56,689 bases of DNA from an uncultured Bacteroidota bacterium (GTDB taxonomy: Bacteria; Bacteroidota; Bacteroidia; Bacteroidales; GCA-2748055). Below are positions 16,799 through 25,989 of the stretch, in pieces (position 1 is the stretch's first letter; each line of letters opens with the position of its first letter). The stretch lies in NCBI GenBank assembly GCA_937129385.1, contig CAKZNC010000142.1:1-56689 (forward strand), given 5' to 3'. The notes beneath the pieces were generated by a model. That model was not told where the DNA came from, made no database searches, and saw only the letters and a program-made list of their open reading frames with translations. Made by a program: the position numbers and the translations under genes.

Positions 16799-17941
16799 AT
16801 GTATTTCGAACAGCTCATCGCAACATCAGATCCTTTTCACCTCGCTCTTGCCGGGACGCTACTGCTTTCATTTCTTGTCCAGCTGACCTGGTACCTTGTG
16901 GTATTTACAAGGATTCCTACCGTAAAAAAATCAACAAAAAGTGAGGAAATCGTCCCTGTCTCTGTGATCATCTGTGCCAGGAACGAGGCAGAAAACCTGG
17001 AGAAAAACCTCCCCTCCTTTCTAACCCAGGAACATCCCGATTATGAGGTGATCATAGTGAACGATTGCTCCACCGACCACACCGAAGAGGTACTGATGGA
17101 TTTGAAATTGAAGTACGACCACCTGAAAGTCACCACCATCAACCCCGACAGGAAATTCACACATGGCAAAAAACTTGCAGTCACCATTGGCGTCAAGGCT
17201 GCTTCACACGAACAGTTGCTTTTCAGCGATGCCGATTGTTACCCGGCATCTGCAAAATGGATCAGTTCCATGTCAAAACATTTTACCAATGGTAAAGAGC
17301 TGATCCTGGGCGTGGGAAAATATCAAAGGAAAAGGGGCTTGCTGAATATCATTGTCCGCTACGAAACGCTCTTTACAGCCATGCAGTACATCTCTTTCGC
17401 AATGCGCGGGAATGCGATCATGGGGGTGGGACGGAATATGGGCTACAAACGAGCACTCTTTTTCAGGCACAAAGGCTTTGCAAGCCACCTCAAGGTACTG
17501 TCGGGTGACGATGACCTTTTTGTCAATGAAGCAGCAACCAAAACAAATACTGCTGTCGAGATCGAACCCGACAGCTTCACTATCTCTACCCCGCCGCAAA
17601 CAGCCTGGAGGTGGTTCAAACAGAAAAAAAGACACCTTTCCACCGGGAAATACTACAAGCGCTCCTCCAAAATCAGGCTGGGCACTGAATACCTCTCACG
17701 TTTGCTCTTCTATGGTTCACTCTTCTGGCTACTCACATATCAAGAGTGGTTGTGGATGGGTCTGACAGCCTGGGGAACACTCTCACTGGTGAAACTGGTG
17801 ATTGTTAAATTGACCATGAGGAGATTGGAGGAAAAGGATTTATTGCTACCTTCGTTTCTGTTAGATCCACTGTTGCCGCTGATCCTGGCAATCATCAGGA
17901 TCTCCAATTTGATCAGACCACGGGAACCTAAATGGAGTTGA
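16799..17941 (+). CDS. Membrane family 2 glycosyltransferase
   Basis: A 380-residue protein. It opens with a membrane segment (HLALAGTLLLSFLVQLTWYLVVF), followed by a GT-A catalytic domain with VSVIICARNEAENL, VNDCSTDHT, FSDADC (the DXD motif), MGVGRNMGYKR (acceptor loop) and SGDDDLFVNE. An RWFKQKKRHLSTG stretch matches the QxxRW type motif of processive enzymes. Two or three hydrophobic segments close the protein. It probably builds a surface glycan or glycolipid. The open frame reaches 16748, but a TAACATTG box (16774-16781, 7 of 8 to the -7 consensus) suggests the ATG at 16799 (MYFEQLIATSD). Its end overlaps the next gene by 10 nt. Confidence 0.85.
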   Translation: MYFEQLIATSDPFHLALAGTLLLSFLVQLTWYLVVFTRIPTVKKSTKSEEIVPVSVIICARNEAENLEKNLPSFLTQEHPDYEVIIVNDCSTDHTEEVLMDLKLKYDHLKVTTINPDRKFTHGKKLAVTIGVKAASHEQLLFSDADCYPASAKWISSMSKHFTNGKELILGVGKYQRKRGLLNIIVRYETLFTAMQYISFAMRGNAIMGVGRNMGYKRALFFRHKGFASHLKVLSGDDDLFVNEAATKTNTAVEIEPDSFTISTPPQTAWRWFKQKKRHLSTGKYYKRSSKIRLGTEYLSRLLFYGSLFWLLTYQEWLWMGLTAWGTLSLVKLVIVKLTMRRLEEKDLLLPSFLLDPLLPLILAIIRISNLIRPREPKWS

Positions 17942-18537
17942 ATAAAAACCTATCCGACAAAGCACTACAGGATATCGCACTTGTTGAGAAGGCGAAGAAC
18001 GGAGATCAGCTGGCATATGCGCAACTGCTGGAAAGGTACAGGGATGCCATCTATTTTATGTTGCTGAAAATGGTCAACAATCCCGTCGATGCAGAGGACC
18101 TGACCATTGAAGCATTTGGGAAAGCTTTTAAAAACCTGAAACAATATACCCCTAATTTTGCATTCAGCACCTGGCTCTTTAAGATCGCTTCCAACAACGC
18201 AATCGATTATATCAGGAAACAACGCGGGAGTACCGTCTCTCTCGACCAGTCGGTAGATGAAGAGGACAACCTTAGTCCATCTGCACTCATCCAGTCCGAC
18301 ACCCCAGACCCCGAAGCATCCATGATCAACGAACAGAAGATCAAGCTCATGCGTGATGTTGTCACCAAACTAAAACCACGGTATCGGTCCCTGATCGAAC
18401 TCCGCTACTTCAAGGAATACTCCTATGATGAGATTGCAGATCACCTTGAACTGCCACTGGGAACCGTGAAAGCACAACTATTCAGGGCGCGTGAACTCCT
18501 TCTCAATATACTCCGTAGTTCCGGCGAAAAATTATAG
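17932..18537 (+). CDS. RNA polymerase sigma-70 family factor (ECF type)
   Basis: A 201-residue protein with sigma region 2 (about 25-100: GDQLAYAQLLERYRDAIYFM, NPVDAEDLTIEAFGKAF, FSTWLFKIASNNAIDYIRKQ) and region 4 (about 140-196: LKPRYRSLIELRYFKEYSYD, EIADHLELPLGTVKAQLFRA). The two are joined by an acidic linker. There is no region 1 or 3, so it is an ECF-type factor. No anti-sigma gene adjoins it. It starts inside the end of the glycosyltransferase gene and is followed 5 nt later by rsmG, so it seems read through as part of that unit. Its regulon is unknown; this constitutive-looking context differs from the FecR-linked sigma gene at 41213. Confidence 0.9.
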   Translation: MELNKNLSDKALQDIALVEKAKNGDQLAYAQLLERYRDAIYFMLLKMVNNPVDAEDLTIEAFGKAFKNLKQYTPNFAFSTWLFKIASNNAIDYIRKQRGSTVSLDQSVDEEDNLSPSALIQSDTPDPEASMINEQKIKLMRDVVTKLKPRYRSLIELRYFKEYSYDEIADHLELPLGTVKAQLFRARELLLNILRSSGEKL

Positions 18538-18542
18538 TCTGC

Positions 18543-19163
18543 ATGCAACTGGTCAGCAAATACTTCCCGGAAATCTCAGCAAAACAAACAGAACAATTTG
18601 AACAGTTAAGTACCGCCCTTCACTCATGGAATGAAAAGATCAATGTAATCTCCCGGAAAGACCTTGATCAGCTTGAAGAACGACACATCCTCCATTCCCT
18701 GGCCATCGCAAAATTTATTCAATTCAGTCCGGGAACAACGATCATCGACATAGGTACAGGGGGTGGGTTTCCAGGTCTGCCACTCGCCATCCTGTTTCCT
18801 GAATGCAAATTTACCCTGGTGGATTCCATTGCAAAAAAAATAAGGGTGGTCGGAGAGCTCAGAGAAGCAACCGGATTGAAAAATGTTCACTCCTTTCAGG
18901 AGAGAGCAGAAAAGGTTGATCAGAAATTTGAATTTGTCGTGAGCCGGGCAGTGGCAGCTTTTCCAAAGTTTTATAACTGGACAAAGCCTTTGATCTCCAA
19001 AGCGCAGCGCAACAAACTTCCAAACGGTATCATTGCACTTAAGGGAGGTGACCTGGGGCAGGAATTGGGAGGGTTCGGCAAAAGGATCGACACCCGGAAC
19101 CTCAGTGACTGGTATGATGAAGAATGGTTTAACACTAAAAAACTGGTTTATTTGAATATTTAA
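18543..19163 (+). CDS. rsmG: 16S rRNA (guanine(527)-N7)-methyltransferase
   Basis: A 206-residue class I SAM methyltransferase that makes m7G527 in 16S rRNA. The SAM loop is IIDIGTGGGFPGLPLAILFP (about 62-81), followed by FTLVDSIAKKIRVV and FVVSRAVAAF, all diagnostic of GidB/RsmG. The start ATG at 18543 follows the sigma gene by 5 nt. It is the last gene of this plus-strand run, and a fresh promoter for rpmH begins just after its stop. Confidence 0.94.
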   Translation: MQLVSKYFPEISAKQTEQFEQLSTALHSWNEKINVISRKDLDQLEERHILHSLAIAKFIQFSPGTTIIDIGTGGGFPGLPLAILFPECKFTLVDSIAKKIRVVGELREATGLKNVHSFQERAEKVDQKFEFVVSRAVAAFPKFYNWTKPLISKAQRNKLPNGIIALKGGDLGQELGGFGKRIDTRNLSDWYDEEWFNTKKLVYLNI

Positions 19164-19173
19164 CCTCAAAGCT

Positions 19174-19203
19174 TTTGTGTTTCTGACAATTTCGCTATTT
19201 TTG
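19174..19203 (+). promoter_or_regulatory. rpmH promoter
   Basis: TTTG (19174-19177), an 18-nt spacer and TATTTTTG (19196-19203): a full match to the -33/-7 promoter of this phylum. The distance of 44 nt to the ATG gives a leader of about 37 nt, longer than for most genes here, as often seen for ribosomal protein genes. Confidence 0.8.
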
Positions 19204-19247
19204 CAGCCCGAAAGAATTTATAAGGAACAACAAGTAAATTATCAGAT

Positions 19248-19409
19248 ATGCCAAAGAGAACATTTCAGCCATCAAACCGGAAGCGTAAGAACAAGCATGG
19301 CTTCAGGGAAAGAATGAATTCTGCCAGTGGCAGGAAAGTGCTTAATCTGAGAAGAAGAAAGGGACGCAAGAAACTCTCAGTTTCTGATGAAGCGCGCCAT
19401 AAAAAATAA
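19248..19409 (+). CDS. rpmH: Large ribosomal subunit protein bL34
   Basis: A 53-codon gene, short but unmistakable. The product starts [20 protein letters not shown], contains [16 protein letters not shown] and ends [16 protein letters not shown]. The TFQPSxRKRxxxHGFRxRM core and the GRKxLxxRRxKGR block are the bL34 signature, and Lys plus Arg make up over a third of residues. It is a structural rRNA-binding protein of the 50S subunit. It has its own promoter and a terminator 23 nt after the stop, so it is monocistronic here. It is not beside rnpA or dnaA as in many other bacteria. Confidence 0.95.
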   Translation: MPKRTFQPSNRKRKNKHGFRERMNSASGRKVLNLRRRKGRKKLSVSDEARHKK

Positions 19410-19431
19410 AACGGCATTTTATCATTCTGTT

Positions 19432-19460
19432 AACCAACCCCCTGAGGTTGGTTTTTTTTT
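19432..19460 (+). terminator. Rho-independent terminator of rpmH
   Basis: AACCAACC (19432-19439) pairs with GGTTGGTT (19446-19453) around a short loop, and nine T residues follow the GGTTGG (19452-19460). The remaining 150 nt up to the next gene hold no other recognised element apart from a weak TACTTTTA box (19583-19590). Confidence 0.9.
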
Positions 19461-19610
19461 GCCCTGATTTTTATCGACCCAATCGATGCCCCACCGGACA
19501 GGTGCAAGCGTGCCCGTTCCGACCCGCAAACCCCTTTCTTCGGAGCAGGGTAAAAGCAGCCATTTCCCTTGGGAATTTTTTCTACTTTTAACATCTCAAA
19601 TTCACCAGTT

Positions 19611-21050
19611 ATGAGAATTGCGGTGATCGGTGCAGGACCGGCAGGCTTAACATCAGCTTATCAGCTTTCAAAAAAGCTCGGTGACAAAATTGATACACTT
19701 GACATATATGAGGCTGCAAATACGGTAGGCGGAATGTCACGTTCGATCCGGCTTTGGGACCAGACCGTTGACCTCGGACCCCACAGGTTTTTCAGCAAAG
19801 ACAGGCGGATCAATGAGTTGTGGCTGGAAGTGGTTGAAGATGAATATGATATCGTGCACCGCAAAACCAGGATCTTCTACAACAAATCCTTTTTTGATTA
19901 CCCGATCAGGGCTTTCAATGCATTGAAAGGACTCGGAGTGTGGGAGGCATCGCTCTGCATGCTGAGTTACTCCAGGCAAAAAATGTTTCCCGTAAAAGAT
20001 ACCTCCACCTTCGAGGGATGGGTGACCCGCAGGTTTGGAAAGCGACTCTACCGGATCTTCTTCAAAACCTATTCCGAAAAACTTTGGGGGATCAGCTGTA
20101 CCGAACTGGACAGTGACTTCGCTGCGCAACGGATCAAAAAGCTCTCACTGATGGAGGCGGTGAAGAACGCCGTTGCATTCAGGAAAAAAAATAAACATGC
20201 AACACTTGTGGACCAGTTTGCATACCCGGTTGCCGGGACAGGGTCGGTATATGGAAAAATGAAAGAGCTGATCACAGAACACGGAGGCAATATCTTCCTG
20301 GATACACCAGTGCAACGCGTTCTGACCAGGGACAATGCCGCTGTCGGACTCCTCCTTGAAAACGGAATAGAGAAGCAGTATGACCAGGTCATCTCCACCA
20401 TGCCGCTGACCCTGCTTGCTGAAAGAATCGGTACCATACCCGAAGAATTGGTAAAGAAGGTGAAATCGCTGAATTTCAGAAATACCATCCTGGTATATTT
20501 GCATGTTGACAACAGCAATGTTTTTACCGACCAGTGGCTGTATATCCACGATTCGGATGTGAAAACAGGGAGGATCACAAATTTCAGGAACTGGGTCCCT
20601 GATCTATACGGGGAAAATAGTCAGACGATTCTTTGTATGGAGTATTGGTGCAATTTTGAAGATGAGATTTGGTCAAATAGTGATAAATATCTCAAGGAGC
20701 TTGCAAAAGCCGAGATCAACCGGATCGGGCTGGCGCAGGAACAGGAGATCCTCAATGCATCGGTTTTCAGGATTCCCCGTTGTTACCCTGTCTATTTCAG
20801 CGGATACAGGGAGATGCTACTGCCTGTGCTGGAATTTATCGGCCAGATCAATGGTCTGCATGTGATCGGCAGGTATGGTGCCTACAAATACAACAACCAG
20901 GATCACAGTATCCTGATGGGCATGCTTGCTGCTGAAAACATAGTTGACAATGCCGGACATGACCTGTGGGAGATCAATACCGATTTTGATGTCTACCAGG
21001 AATCCGCGACGATCACAAAGGCAGGACTGAAGATATCTGACAACAATTAA
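19611..21050 (+). CDS. FAD-dependent NAD(P)-binding oxidoreductase (amine oxidase / protoporphyrinogen-oxidase-like)
   Basis: A 479-residue flavoprotein. The FAD dinucleotide fold is at the very N-terminus (RIAVIGAGPAGLTSAYQLSK), followed by the GGMSRSI and DLGPHRFFS loops that are typical of the amine-oxidase/HemY/UDP-galactopyranose-mutase group. A second FAD contact is near the end (YGAYKYNNQDHSILMGMLAA). No signal peptide is present. Substrate cannot be told; a GGMSR loop together with the LWG and PR motifs is often seen in proteins of polysaccharide or polyprenyl metabolism. The frame is open to a TTG at 19569, but the ATG at 19611 directly precedes the nucleotide fold and is preceded by a 7-of-8 promoter box (TACTTTTA). 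It stands alone. Confidence 0.85.
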   Translation: MRIAVIGAGPAGLTSAYQLSKKLGDKIDTLDIYEAANTVGGMSRSIRLWDQTVDLGPHRFFSKDRRINELWLEVVEDEYDIVHRKTRIFYNKSFFDYPIRAFNALKGLGVWEASLCMLSYSRQKMFPVKDTSTFEGWVTRRFGKRLYRIFFKTYSEKLWGISCTELDSDFAAQRIKKLSLMEAVKNAVAFRKKNKHATLVDQFAYPVAGTGSVYGKMKELITEHGGNIFLDTPVQRVLTRDNAAVGLLLENGIEKQYDQVISTMPLTLLAERIGTIPEELVKKVKSLNFRNTILVYLHVDNSNVFTDQWLYIHDSDVKTGRITNFRNWVPDLYGENSQTILCMEYWCNFEDEIWSNSDKYLKELAKAEINRIGLAQEQEILNASVFRIPRCYPVYFSGYREMLLPVLEFIGQINGLHVIGRYGAYKYNNQDHSILMGMLAAENIVDNAGHDLWEINTDFDVYQESATITKAGLKISDNN

Positions 21051-21085
21051 TCCGGTGATCCCTGCGTTCTAATAAGTTGGTTGAT

Positions 21086-21093
21086 TATCTTTG
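21086..21093 (+). promoter_or_regulatory. -7 promoter box of the PASTA-T9SS-rluD unit
   Basis: TATCTTTG, an exact TAnnTTTG, ending 21 nt before the ATG at 21115. It overlaps the upstream in-frame TTG at 21091 and so excludes it as a start. Confidence 0.65.
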
Positions 21094-21114
21094 CATACAC
21101 AGAAACCCTATCAC

Positions 21115-21945
21115 ATGGATTTTTTAAGATTCCTGATCTCGAAGACTTTCCTGCGGCACCTGGCACTGGCTGCCGCCATCTCCCTTATCATACTTTTGGT
21201 GATCCTGGTATGGATGAAGATCTATACCCATCACGGACAGGCCATCGCAGTGCCCAACCTTACCGGTCTGACCGAGGAGGAGGTGGATGATGTGGTCTCC
21301 TCACGTCGCCTTGATTACGAAGTAATCGATTCGATCTTTGCAGATGAGATGCCCCGCGGCACCGTAGTCAAACAAAATCCCAGGCCCAGCTCTAAAGTGA
21401 AAGTCAGGAGAACCATCTTCGTCACCATGAATGCAATAAATCCTGAAAAAGTCTCCATGCCCAACCTTGTCTCACTCTCCGATCGCCAGGCTATACTTGC
21501 TTTAGAGAATGCCGGACTTGAGCTTGGTGAGATCAGCTATCAACCCGATTTTGCCGTAAACAGTGTACTGCAACAAAATCTGAATGGCACCGTTATTAAA
21601 GAAGGAACACAGATAGAGAAAGGAACGAAAATCGATCTTGTACTGGGAATGGGGCTTAGCAATGAAACAACAACGGTCCCGGATTTGACCGGACTTGACC
21701 TGAACGCTGCGAAATCAGAGATCTCAGGTAATTTTCTGAACTTCGGACTGGCAACTTTTGATCAATCCGTTGAAAATGAGGAGGACAGCACCATTGCCTT
21801 TGTCTACCAGCAAAACCCTGAGTATGACGGATTTTCAAGTGTAAAAAAGGGCGTTGAGGTTTTTCTCTGGCTTACTGTTGACTCAACATTGCTGCCGGAA
21901 GCAGATACGCTACTAACGGATGAGTATACAAATGTTCAGAATTAA
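21115..21945 (+). CDS. Membrane-anchored PASTA-domain protein
   Basis: A 276-residue protein with a short cytoplasmic N-terminus and one membrane segment (LALAAAISLIILLVILVWM, about 16-34). Three periplasmic PASTA repeats follow, each opening with a VPNLTGL, MPNLVSL or VPDLTGL block and closing with a KVKVRRTIFV- or KIDLVLGMG-like strand. PASTA domains bind muropeptides or beta-lactams in kinases and penicillin-binding proteins; here no catalytic domain is attached. The neighbours rluD and ddl (D-Ala-D-Ala ligase) fit a cell-wall link, and I recall this gene order from other Bacteroidota. The stop overlaps the next gene by 14 nt. Confidence 0.9.
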   Translation: MDFLRFLISKTFLRHLALAAAISLIILLVILVWMKIYTHHGQAIAVPNLTGLTEEEVDDVVSSRRLDYEVIDSIFADEMPRGTVVKQNPRPSSKVKVRRTIFVTMNAINPEKVSMPNLVSLSDRQAILALENAGLELGEISYQPDFAVNSVLQQNLNGTVIKEGTQIEKGTKIDLVLGMGLSNETTTVPDLTGLDLNAAKSEISGNFLNFGLATFDQSVENEEDSTIAFVYQQNPEYDGFSSVKKGVEVFLWLTVDSTLLPEADTLLTDEYTNVQN

Positions 21946-23806
21946 AGGATTTAACAAAATACTATTCACCAGTATGACCCTGGCATTCAGCCTGAATTTG
22001 CCTGCACAGGAATATATCCTTCCGCTCACGGGCAACACGGACCTCGAGAATGCAAAACCGTCATCAACCAAGAAATCTGCCAGCGAAGTCATCCTGGAAA
22101 TACCTGTTATTGATGATTTTTCATACAACACGCCCTATCCATCATTCGATACATGGGCCGACGACTTCGCCTATATCAATAATGGTTTTGCGGTTAACCC
22201 GCCAACAATTGGAGTGGCCACACTGGACGCACTCGATTACAACGGAACGGTGTACCCTTTTGCTACCATCAGTCCGGAGAGCTTCGATGCCGATTACCTC
22301 ACCACCTACCCGATCAACCTCGACTATCCGGCATCTGACAGCATTTACCTGAGCTTCTTTTACCAGCCCCAGGGAAATGGCATTGAACCCTATCCCAATG
22401 ACTCCCTCTGCCTGGACTTTTATAATCCGGCCGACAGCACCTGGAACAAGGTATGGGGAGTGCCGGGCGACACTGTACGCCCTTTTGAACAGGTGATGAT
22501 CCCCATCACAGACACAACTTACCTGAAAACAGGATTCAGGTTTGGCTTCAGGAACAAAGCAAGTTTACCCCAGAATTCAGATTACAGGGACAAAAGAGGA
22601 AATGTGGATCACTGGAATATCGATTATGTAAGGCTTGCCAGTGGCAGGACCTTCAACGATACGGTGATCACTGATGTAGCCTTTTCCGAACCACTCCCCT
22701 CCATGTTACGTGATTATGAATCCATTCCATGGGACCACTTTGAGGTGGGCTTCAATACCTATTACCGGGCTTACGTAAGGATGACCTACCATAACAATGA
22801 TACCGCCGTGCGGAATGTCACCCGGAGTGCGGAAATTTACAACGAGGTGTGGGACGAAACCTATGATCCCGGAATCACTTCAGCACAGGACATTCTGCCC
22901 GACGCCACCGTTACATACGATATAACAAGCATCTATCCCTTCGATTTTTCAAGGGGTGACAGCGCCAGCTACCTGATGAAAGCATGGCTGCGGACAGATG
23001 CAAATGACAATAAGTCAAACGACACCATCGTGAGAAGGCAGATATTTAATGACTATTTTGCCTATGATGACGGCACAGCAGAACGGGCATACGGACTGAG
23101 AGGACAGGGAACTGCAAACGGACTGATCGCAGTGAGGTACAATAGTTTCATTCCGGATGTCCTTGGAGGTGTGGATCTGTATTTTAACCAGCTCAAGGAT
23201 TCACTCAACCTCGATTATTACTTCAGGTTCGTTGTATGGGATGACAATGAAGGATCACCAGGAGAGGTCATCTACGAGGATGATATTGATCATACTGTCG
23301 AGTACGCTGATATACTGAATAATTTCCGGCGCTACACCTTCAAGGAAGAAGTGAATGTAAATGGAACCTTTTATGTGGGATTGCTTCAATACAACCAGTA
23401 CTTGCTGAATATTGGACTCGATGTGAATAAACCTGCTGGTGGCAACCTGCTGTATAATATCGGCAACGGATGGAATATCTCTTCAGCTCCAGGCAGTCTG
23501 ATGTTACGGCCTTACGTGAAACGGGAGTACACCGGTCTTCCCGGGACCGAAACCCAGCTTCAGGATGTAAAGATTTGGCCCAACCCGGCACGGGATTTCA
23601 TTCATATAGAATTGCCCGAAGGAAGATCAATCAGCAATCTAAGAATTGCTATCTATGATCTGACAGGGAAAAAGATCATGGAACAATACGGGAACCACCA
23701 GCAAATATCAACCATTGACCTTCACGATGGCGTATACGTGGTGAAAATAAATTCAGACAGGCAGCAGTTTAAACCTGAAAAGATCATTATTCGAAGAGAA
23801 TTATGA
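21932..23806 (+). CDS. Secreted protein with type IX secretion sorting domain
   Basis: A 624-residue protein of unknown function. A signal peptide (ILFTSMTLAFSLNLPAQ) is followed by about 500 residues of beta-rich, aromatic and Asp/Asn-rich sequence without a recognised catalytic motif. The last ~85 residues are a type A T9SS C-terminal domain: VKIWPNPARDFIHIEL, LRIAIYDLTGKKIM, and VYVVKINSDRQQFKPEKIII. It is therefore exported across the outer membrane and released or anchored at the surface. The ATG at 21932 (MFRIKGFN) is preferred over the one four codons upstream. It overlaps the PASTA gene by 14 nt at its start and rluD by 4 nt (ATGA) at its end. Confidence 0.88.
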   Translation: MFRIKGFNKILFTSMTLAFSLNLPAQEYILPLTGNTDLENAKPSSTKKSASEVILEIPVIDDFSYNTPYPSFDTWADDFAYINNGFAVNPPTIGVATLDALDYNGTVYPFATISPESFDADYLTTYPINLDYPASDSIYLSFFYQPQGNGIEPYPNDSLCLDFYNPADSTWNKVWGVPGDTVRPFEQVMIPITDTTYLKTGFRFGFRNKASLPQNSDYRDKRGNVDHWNIDYVRLASGRTFNDTVITDVAFSEPLPSMLRDYESIPWDHFEVGFNTYYRAYVRMTYHNNDTAVRNVTRSAEIYNEVWDETYDPGITSAQDILPDATVTYDITSIYPFDFSRGDSASYLMKAWLRTDANDNKSNDTIVRRQIFNDYFAYDDGTAERAYGLRGQGTANGLIAVRYNSFIPDVLGGVDLYFNQLKDSLNLDYYFRFVVWDDNEGSPGEVIYEDDIDHTVEYADILNNFRRYTFKEEVNVNGTFYVGLLQYNQYLLNIGLDVNKPAGGNLLYNIGNGWNISSAPGSLMLRPYVKREYTGLPGTETQLQDVKIWPNPARDFIHIELPEGRSISNLRIAIYDLTGKKIMEQYGNHQQISTIDLHDGVYVVKINSDRQQFKPEKIIIRREL

Positions 23807-24825
23807 CCGGGGAAAATACGGAAACCAATGAGCTCTTTGAGCATTTCAGGTTCGAGGCTGACAAAGGACAGTCGCCGCTTCGTATTGACAAATTCCTCTC
23901 CAATAAACTTGAAAACACCTCCAGGAACAGGATACAATCTGCCGCAGATGCCGGAAGCATCCTTGTCAATGGAACCGCAGTAAAATCAAATTACCGTGTA
24001 AAACCCCTGGATACCATCTCCATCGTGCTTCCGCATCCGCCAAGGAAACTCGAACTGATACCGCAGGACATTCCCATTCAGATCGTATATGAAGATGATC
24101 AGTTGCTGGTTGTAAATAAAGTACCTGGCATGGTGGTTCATCCCGGACATGGAAACTATACCGGAACACTTGTCAATGCATTGATGCACCACCTTAAAGA
24201 CAATCCACTTTTCCAAAGCGGCGAAGAGAGACCCGGACTGGTGCACCGGATCGATAAGAATACCTCCGGCCTGCTGGTGGTCGCAAAGACCGAAACTGCC
24301 ATGACACACCTGGCAAGCCAGTTTTTTCACAAAACAACAAAACGTACTTACAATGCGCTGGTCTGGGGAGAACCCCCGGAGAAGGAAGGAACCATTACCG
24401 GGCATATCGGGAGAAATCCAAAGGAGAGGAAACAGATGACCGTCTTTCCCGACGGCGACCAGGGAAAAAATGCAGTCACCCATTACAGGATATTGGAAAA
24501 TCTTGGTTATGTGACCCTTATGGAATGCAGACTGGAAACCGGGAGGACCCACCAGATCAGGGTCCATTTCCAGTACATTGGCCACCCGCTGTTCAATGAC
24601 AATGAATATGGAGGTGACCGGATCCTCAGAGGTACCACCTTTACAAAATATAAACAGTTCGTTAATAACTGTTTCACAATCCTTCCAAGGCAGGCCCTCC
24701 ACGCAAAGTCGCTCGGCTTTGTTCATCCCCTGACCAAACAGGAAATGTTCTTCGAAACAGAACTCCCACGGGACATGTCAGAGGTGATCGAAAAATGGAG
24801 GAAATATACCGGCGGACGTGATTAA
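23803..24825 (+). CDS. rluD: 23S rRNA pseudouridine synthase, RluD family
   Basis: A 340-residue enzyme with an N-terminal S4 RNA-binding domain (LRIDKFLSNKL to VNGTAVKSNYRV, about 26-85) and an RluA-type catalytic domain. Motifs are VVNKVPGMVVHPGHGN, the catalytic block GLVHRIDKNTSGLLVV with D151, ETGRTHQIRVH and ALHAKSLGFVHP. RluD modifies U1911, U1915 and U1917 in helix 69 of 23S rRNA; a paralogous specificity cannot be excluded. Start overlaps the T9SS gene stop by ATGA, implying coupled translation. Confidence 0.92.
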   Translation: MTGENTETNELFEHFRFEADKGQSPLRIDKFLSNKLENTSRNRIQSAADAGSILVNGTAVKSNYRVKPLDTISIVLPHPPRKLELIPQDIPIQIVYEDDQLLVVNKVPGMVVHPGHGNYTGTLVNALMHHLKDNPLFQSGEERPGLVHRIDKNTSGLLVVAKTETAMTHLASQFFHKTTKRTYNALVWGEPPEKEGTITGHIGRNPKERKQMTVFPDGDQGKNAVTHYRILENLGYVTLMECRLETGRTHQIRVHFQYIGHPLFNDNEYGGDRILRGTTFTKYKQFVNNCFTILPRQALHAKSLGFVHPLTKQEMFFETELPRDMSEVIEKWRKYTGGRD

Positions 24826-24944
24826 TAATCGGAATTTTCCTTTTCGTGTAAATAGTATAACACTCGTCAAAAAAGAGGGGCCGAAGATGTGCAGACTTCC
24901 TTAAAAAGATTGTACATTTAATCTAAGAACGACCCGAAGAAGAT

Positions 24945-25910
24945 ATGGAAATAGCGATTTTGGCAGGAGGAGACTCATCAGAACATTCGATTTCGGTGAA
25001 AACCGGTACGGAGATCATGCAATGGCTCAATAAAGCAGGTTATAAAACCCACCTGGTGATACTGAAAAATAATGAATGGTTTGTCAAGAATGGTAAGGAT
25101 AAAACCCCATTTGACAGGGAAAGGTTTGAATTTAAAAATGGAAGCAGGAATGTTAAGATAGATTATGCCTGGAATGCCATCCATGGCACCCCGGGTGAGA
25201 ACGGTCTGCTGCCGGGTTACCTTGAAATGCTGAAAATACCTTACAATAGTTCGGCCCCACTGCCATCAGCAATGACCTTCAATAAGTACGTTGCAAAAAC
25301 CTATCTCAAGCAATTCGGGATCATGACAGCTGAATCGGAATTGATCCGACGAGGAAAACCTTATGTGATAGAAGAGATCATCGAAAAAGTCGGACTGCCC
25401 TGCTTTGTAAAACCAAATAACGGCGGATCAAGCTTCGGAACAACCAAAGTCACGCAGGCTGAAAGCATGAGATCGGCCATCAATAAAGCTTTCAAGGAGG
25501 ACAACGAGGTGATCGTTGAATCATTTGTAAAAGGTCGTGAAGTGACCTGCGGACTTGTAAAAACCAGGAAGAGAGAATTGATCTTTCCGCTTACAGAGAT
25601 TATCTCCAAAACGGAATTTTTTACATACGATGCGAAATACAGGGGAATGGCTGATGAGATCACCCCGGCCGAAATAGATGAGGACCTCACGAAAAAATGT
25701 ATGCAAATCTCCTCTGAAATATACGAACATACCCACTGCAGGGGACTGGTCAGAGTGGATTTTATCATCCGGGGAAACCAGGTGTATTTCCTGGAGCTCA
25801 ACACGATCCCGGGTATGTCGCGTGAAAGCATTGTCCCGCAGCAGATCAGGGCCATGGGAATGACAGAATCAGAAGTCCTGAAAGAGATCATCGAAGACAC
25901 GATGGAGTGA
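24945..25910 (+). CDS. ddl: D-alanine--D-alanine ligase
   Basis: A 321-residue ATP-grasp ligase that joins two D-Ala for peptidoglycan; MurF at 361-2820 then uses the product. Motifs: AILAGGDSSEHSISVKTG (N-terminal substrate loop with Glu and His), GTPGENGLLPGYLEML, YNSSAPLPSAMTFNKYVAK, KPNNGGSSFGTTKV (ATP loop), and C-terminal LELNTIPGMSRESIVPQQ. The usual NTxPGxT(xx)S motif reads NTIPGMSRES here. Spacing from rluD is 119 nt and a TACATTTA box (24913-24920, 7 of 8) suggests an own promoter. Transcription probably ends near the hairpin shared with the YceI gene. Confidence 0.93.
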   Translation: MEIAILAGGDSSEHSISVKTGTEIMQWLNKAGYKTHLVILKNNEWFVKNGKDKTPFDRERFEFKNGSRNVKIDYAWNAIHGTPGENGLLPGYLEMLKIPYNSSAPLPSAMTFNKYVAKTYLKQFGIMTAESELIRRGKPYVIEEIIEKVGLPCFVKPNNGGSSFGTTKVTQAESMRSAINKAFKEDNEVIVESFVKGREVTCGLVKTRKRELIFPLTEIISKTEFFTYDAKYRGMADEITPAEIDEDLTKKCMQISSEIYEHTHCRGLVRVDFIIRGNQVYFLELNTIPGMSRESIVPQQIRAMGMTESEVLKEIIEDTME

Positions 25911-25931
25911 TCCCCGGTGTATGCCCGGTAA

Positions 25932-25964
25932 TAAAAAAGGGTGTCACATGCTGCAACACCCTTT
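25932..25964 (-). terminator. Terminator between ddl and the yceI-like gene
   Basis: AAAGGGTGT (25936-25944) and ACACCCTTT (25956-25964) form a perfect 9-bp stem with an 11-nt loop. Read on the minus strand a six-T tract follows, so it is best as the terminator of the YceI gene; on the plus strand it could also slow transcription from ddl. Confidence 0.85.
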
Positions 25965-25989
25965 GCGATACTAAAAAATCAATTACGCT

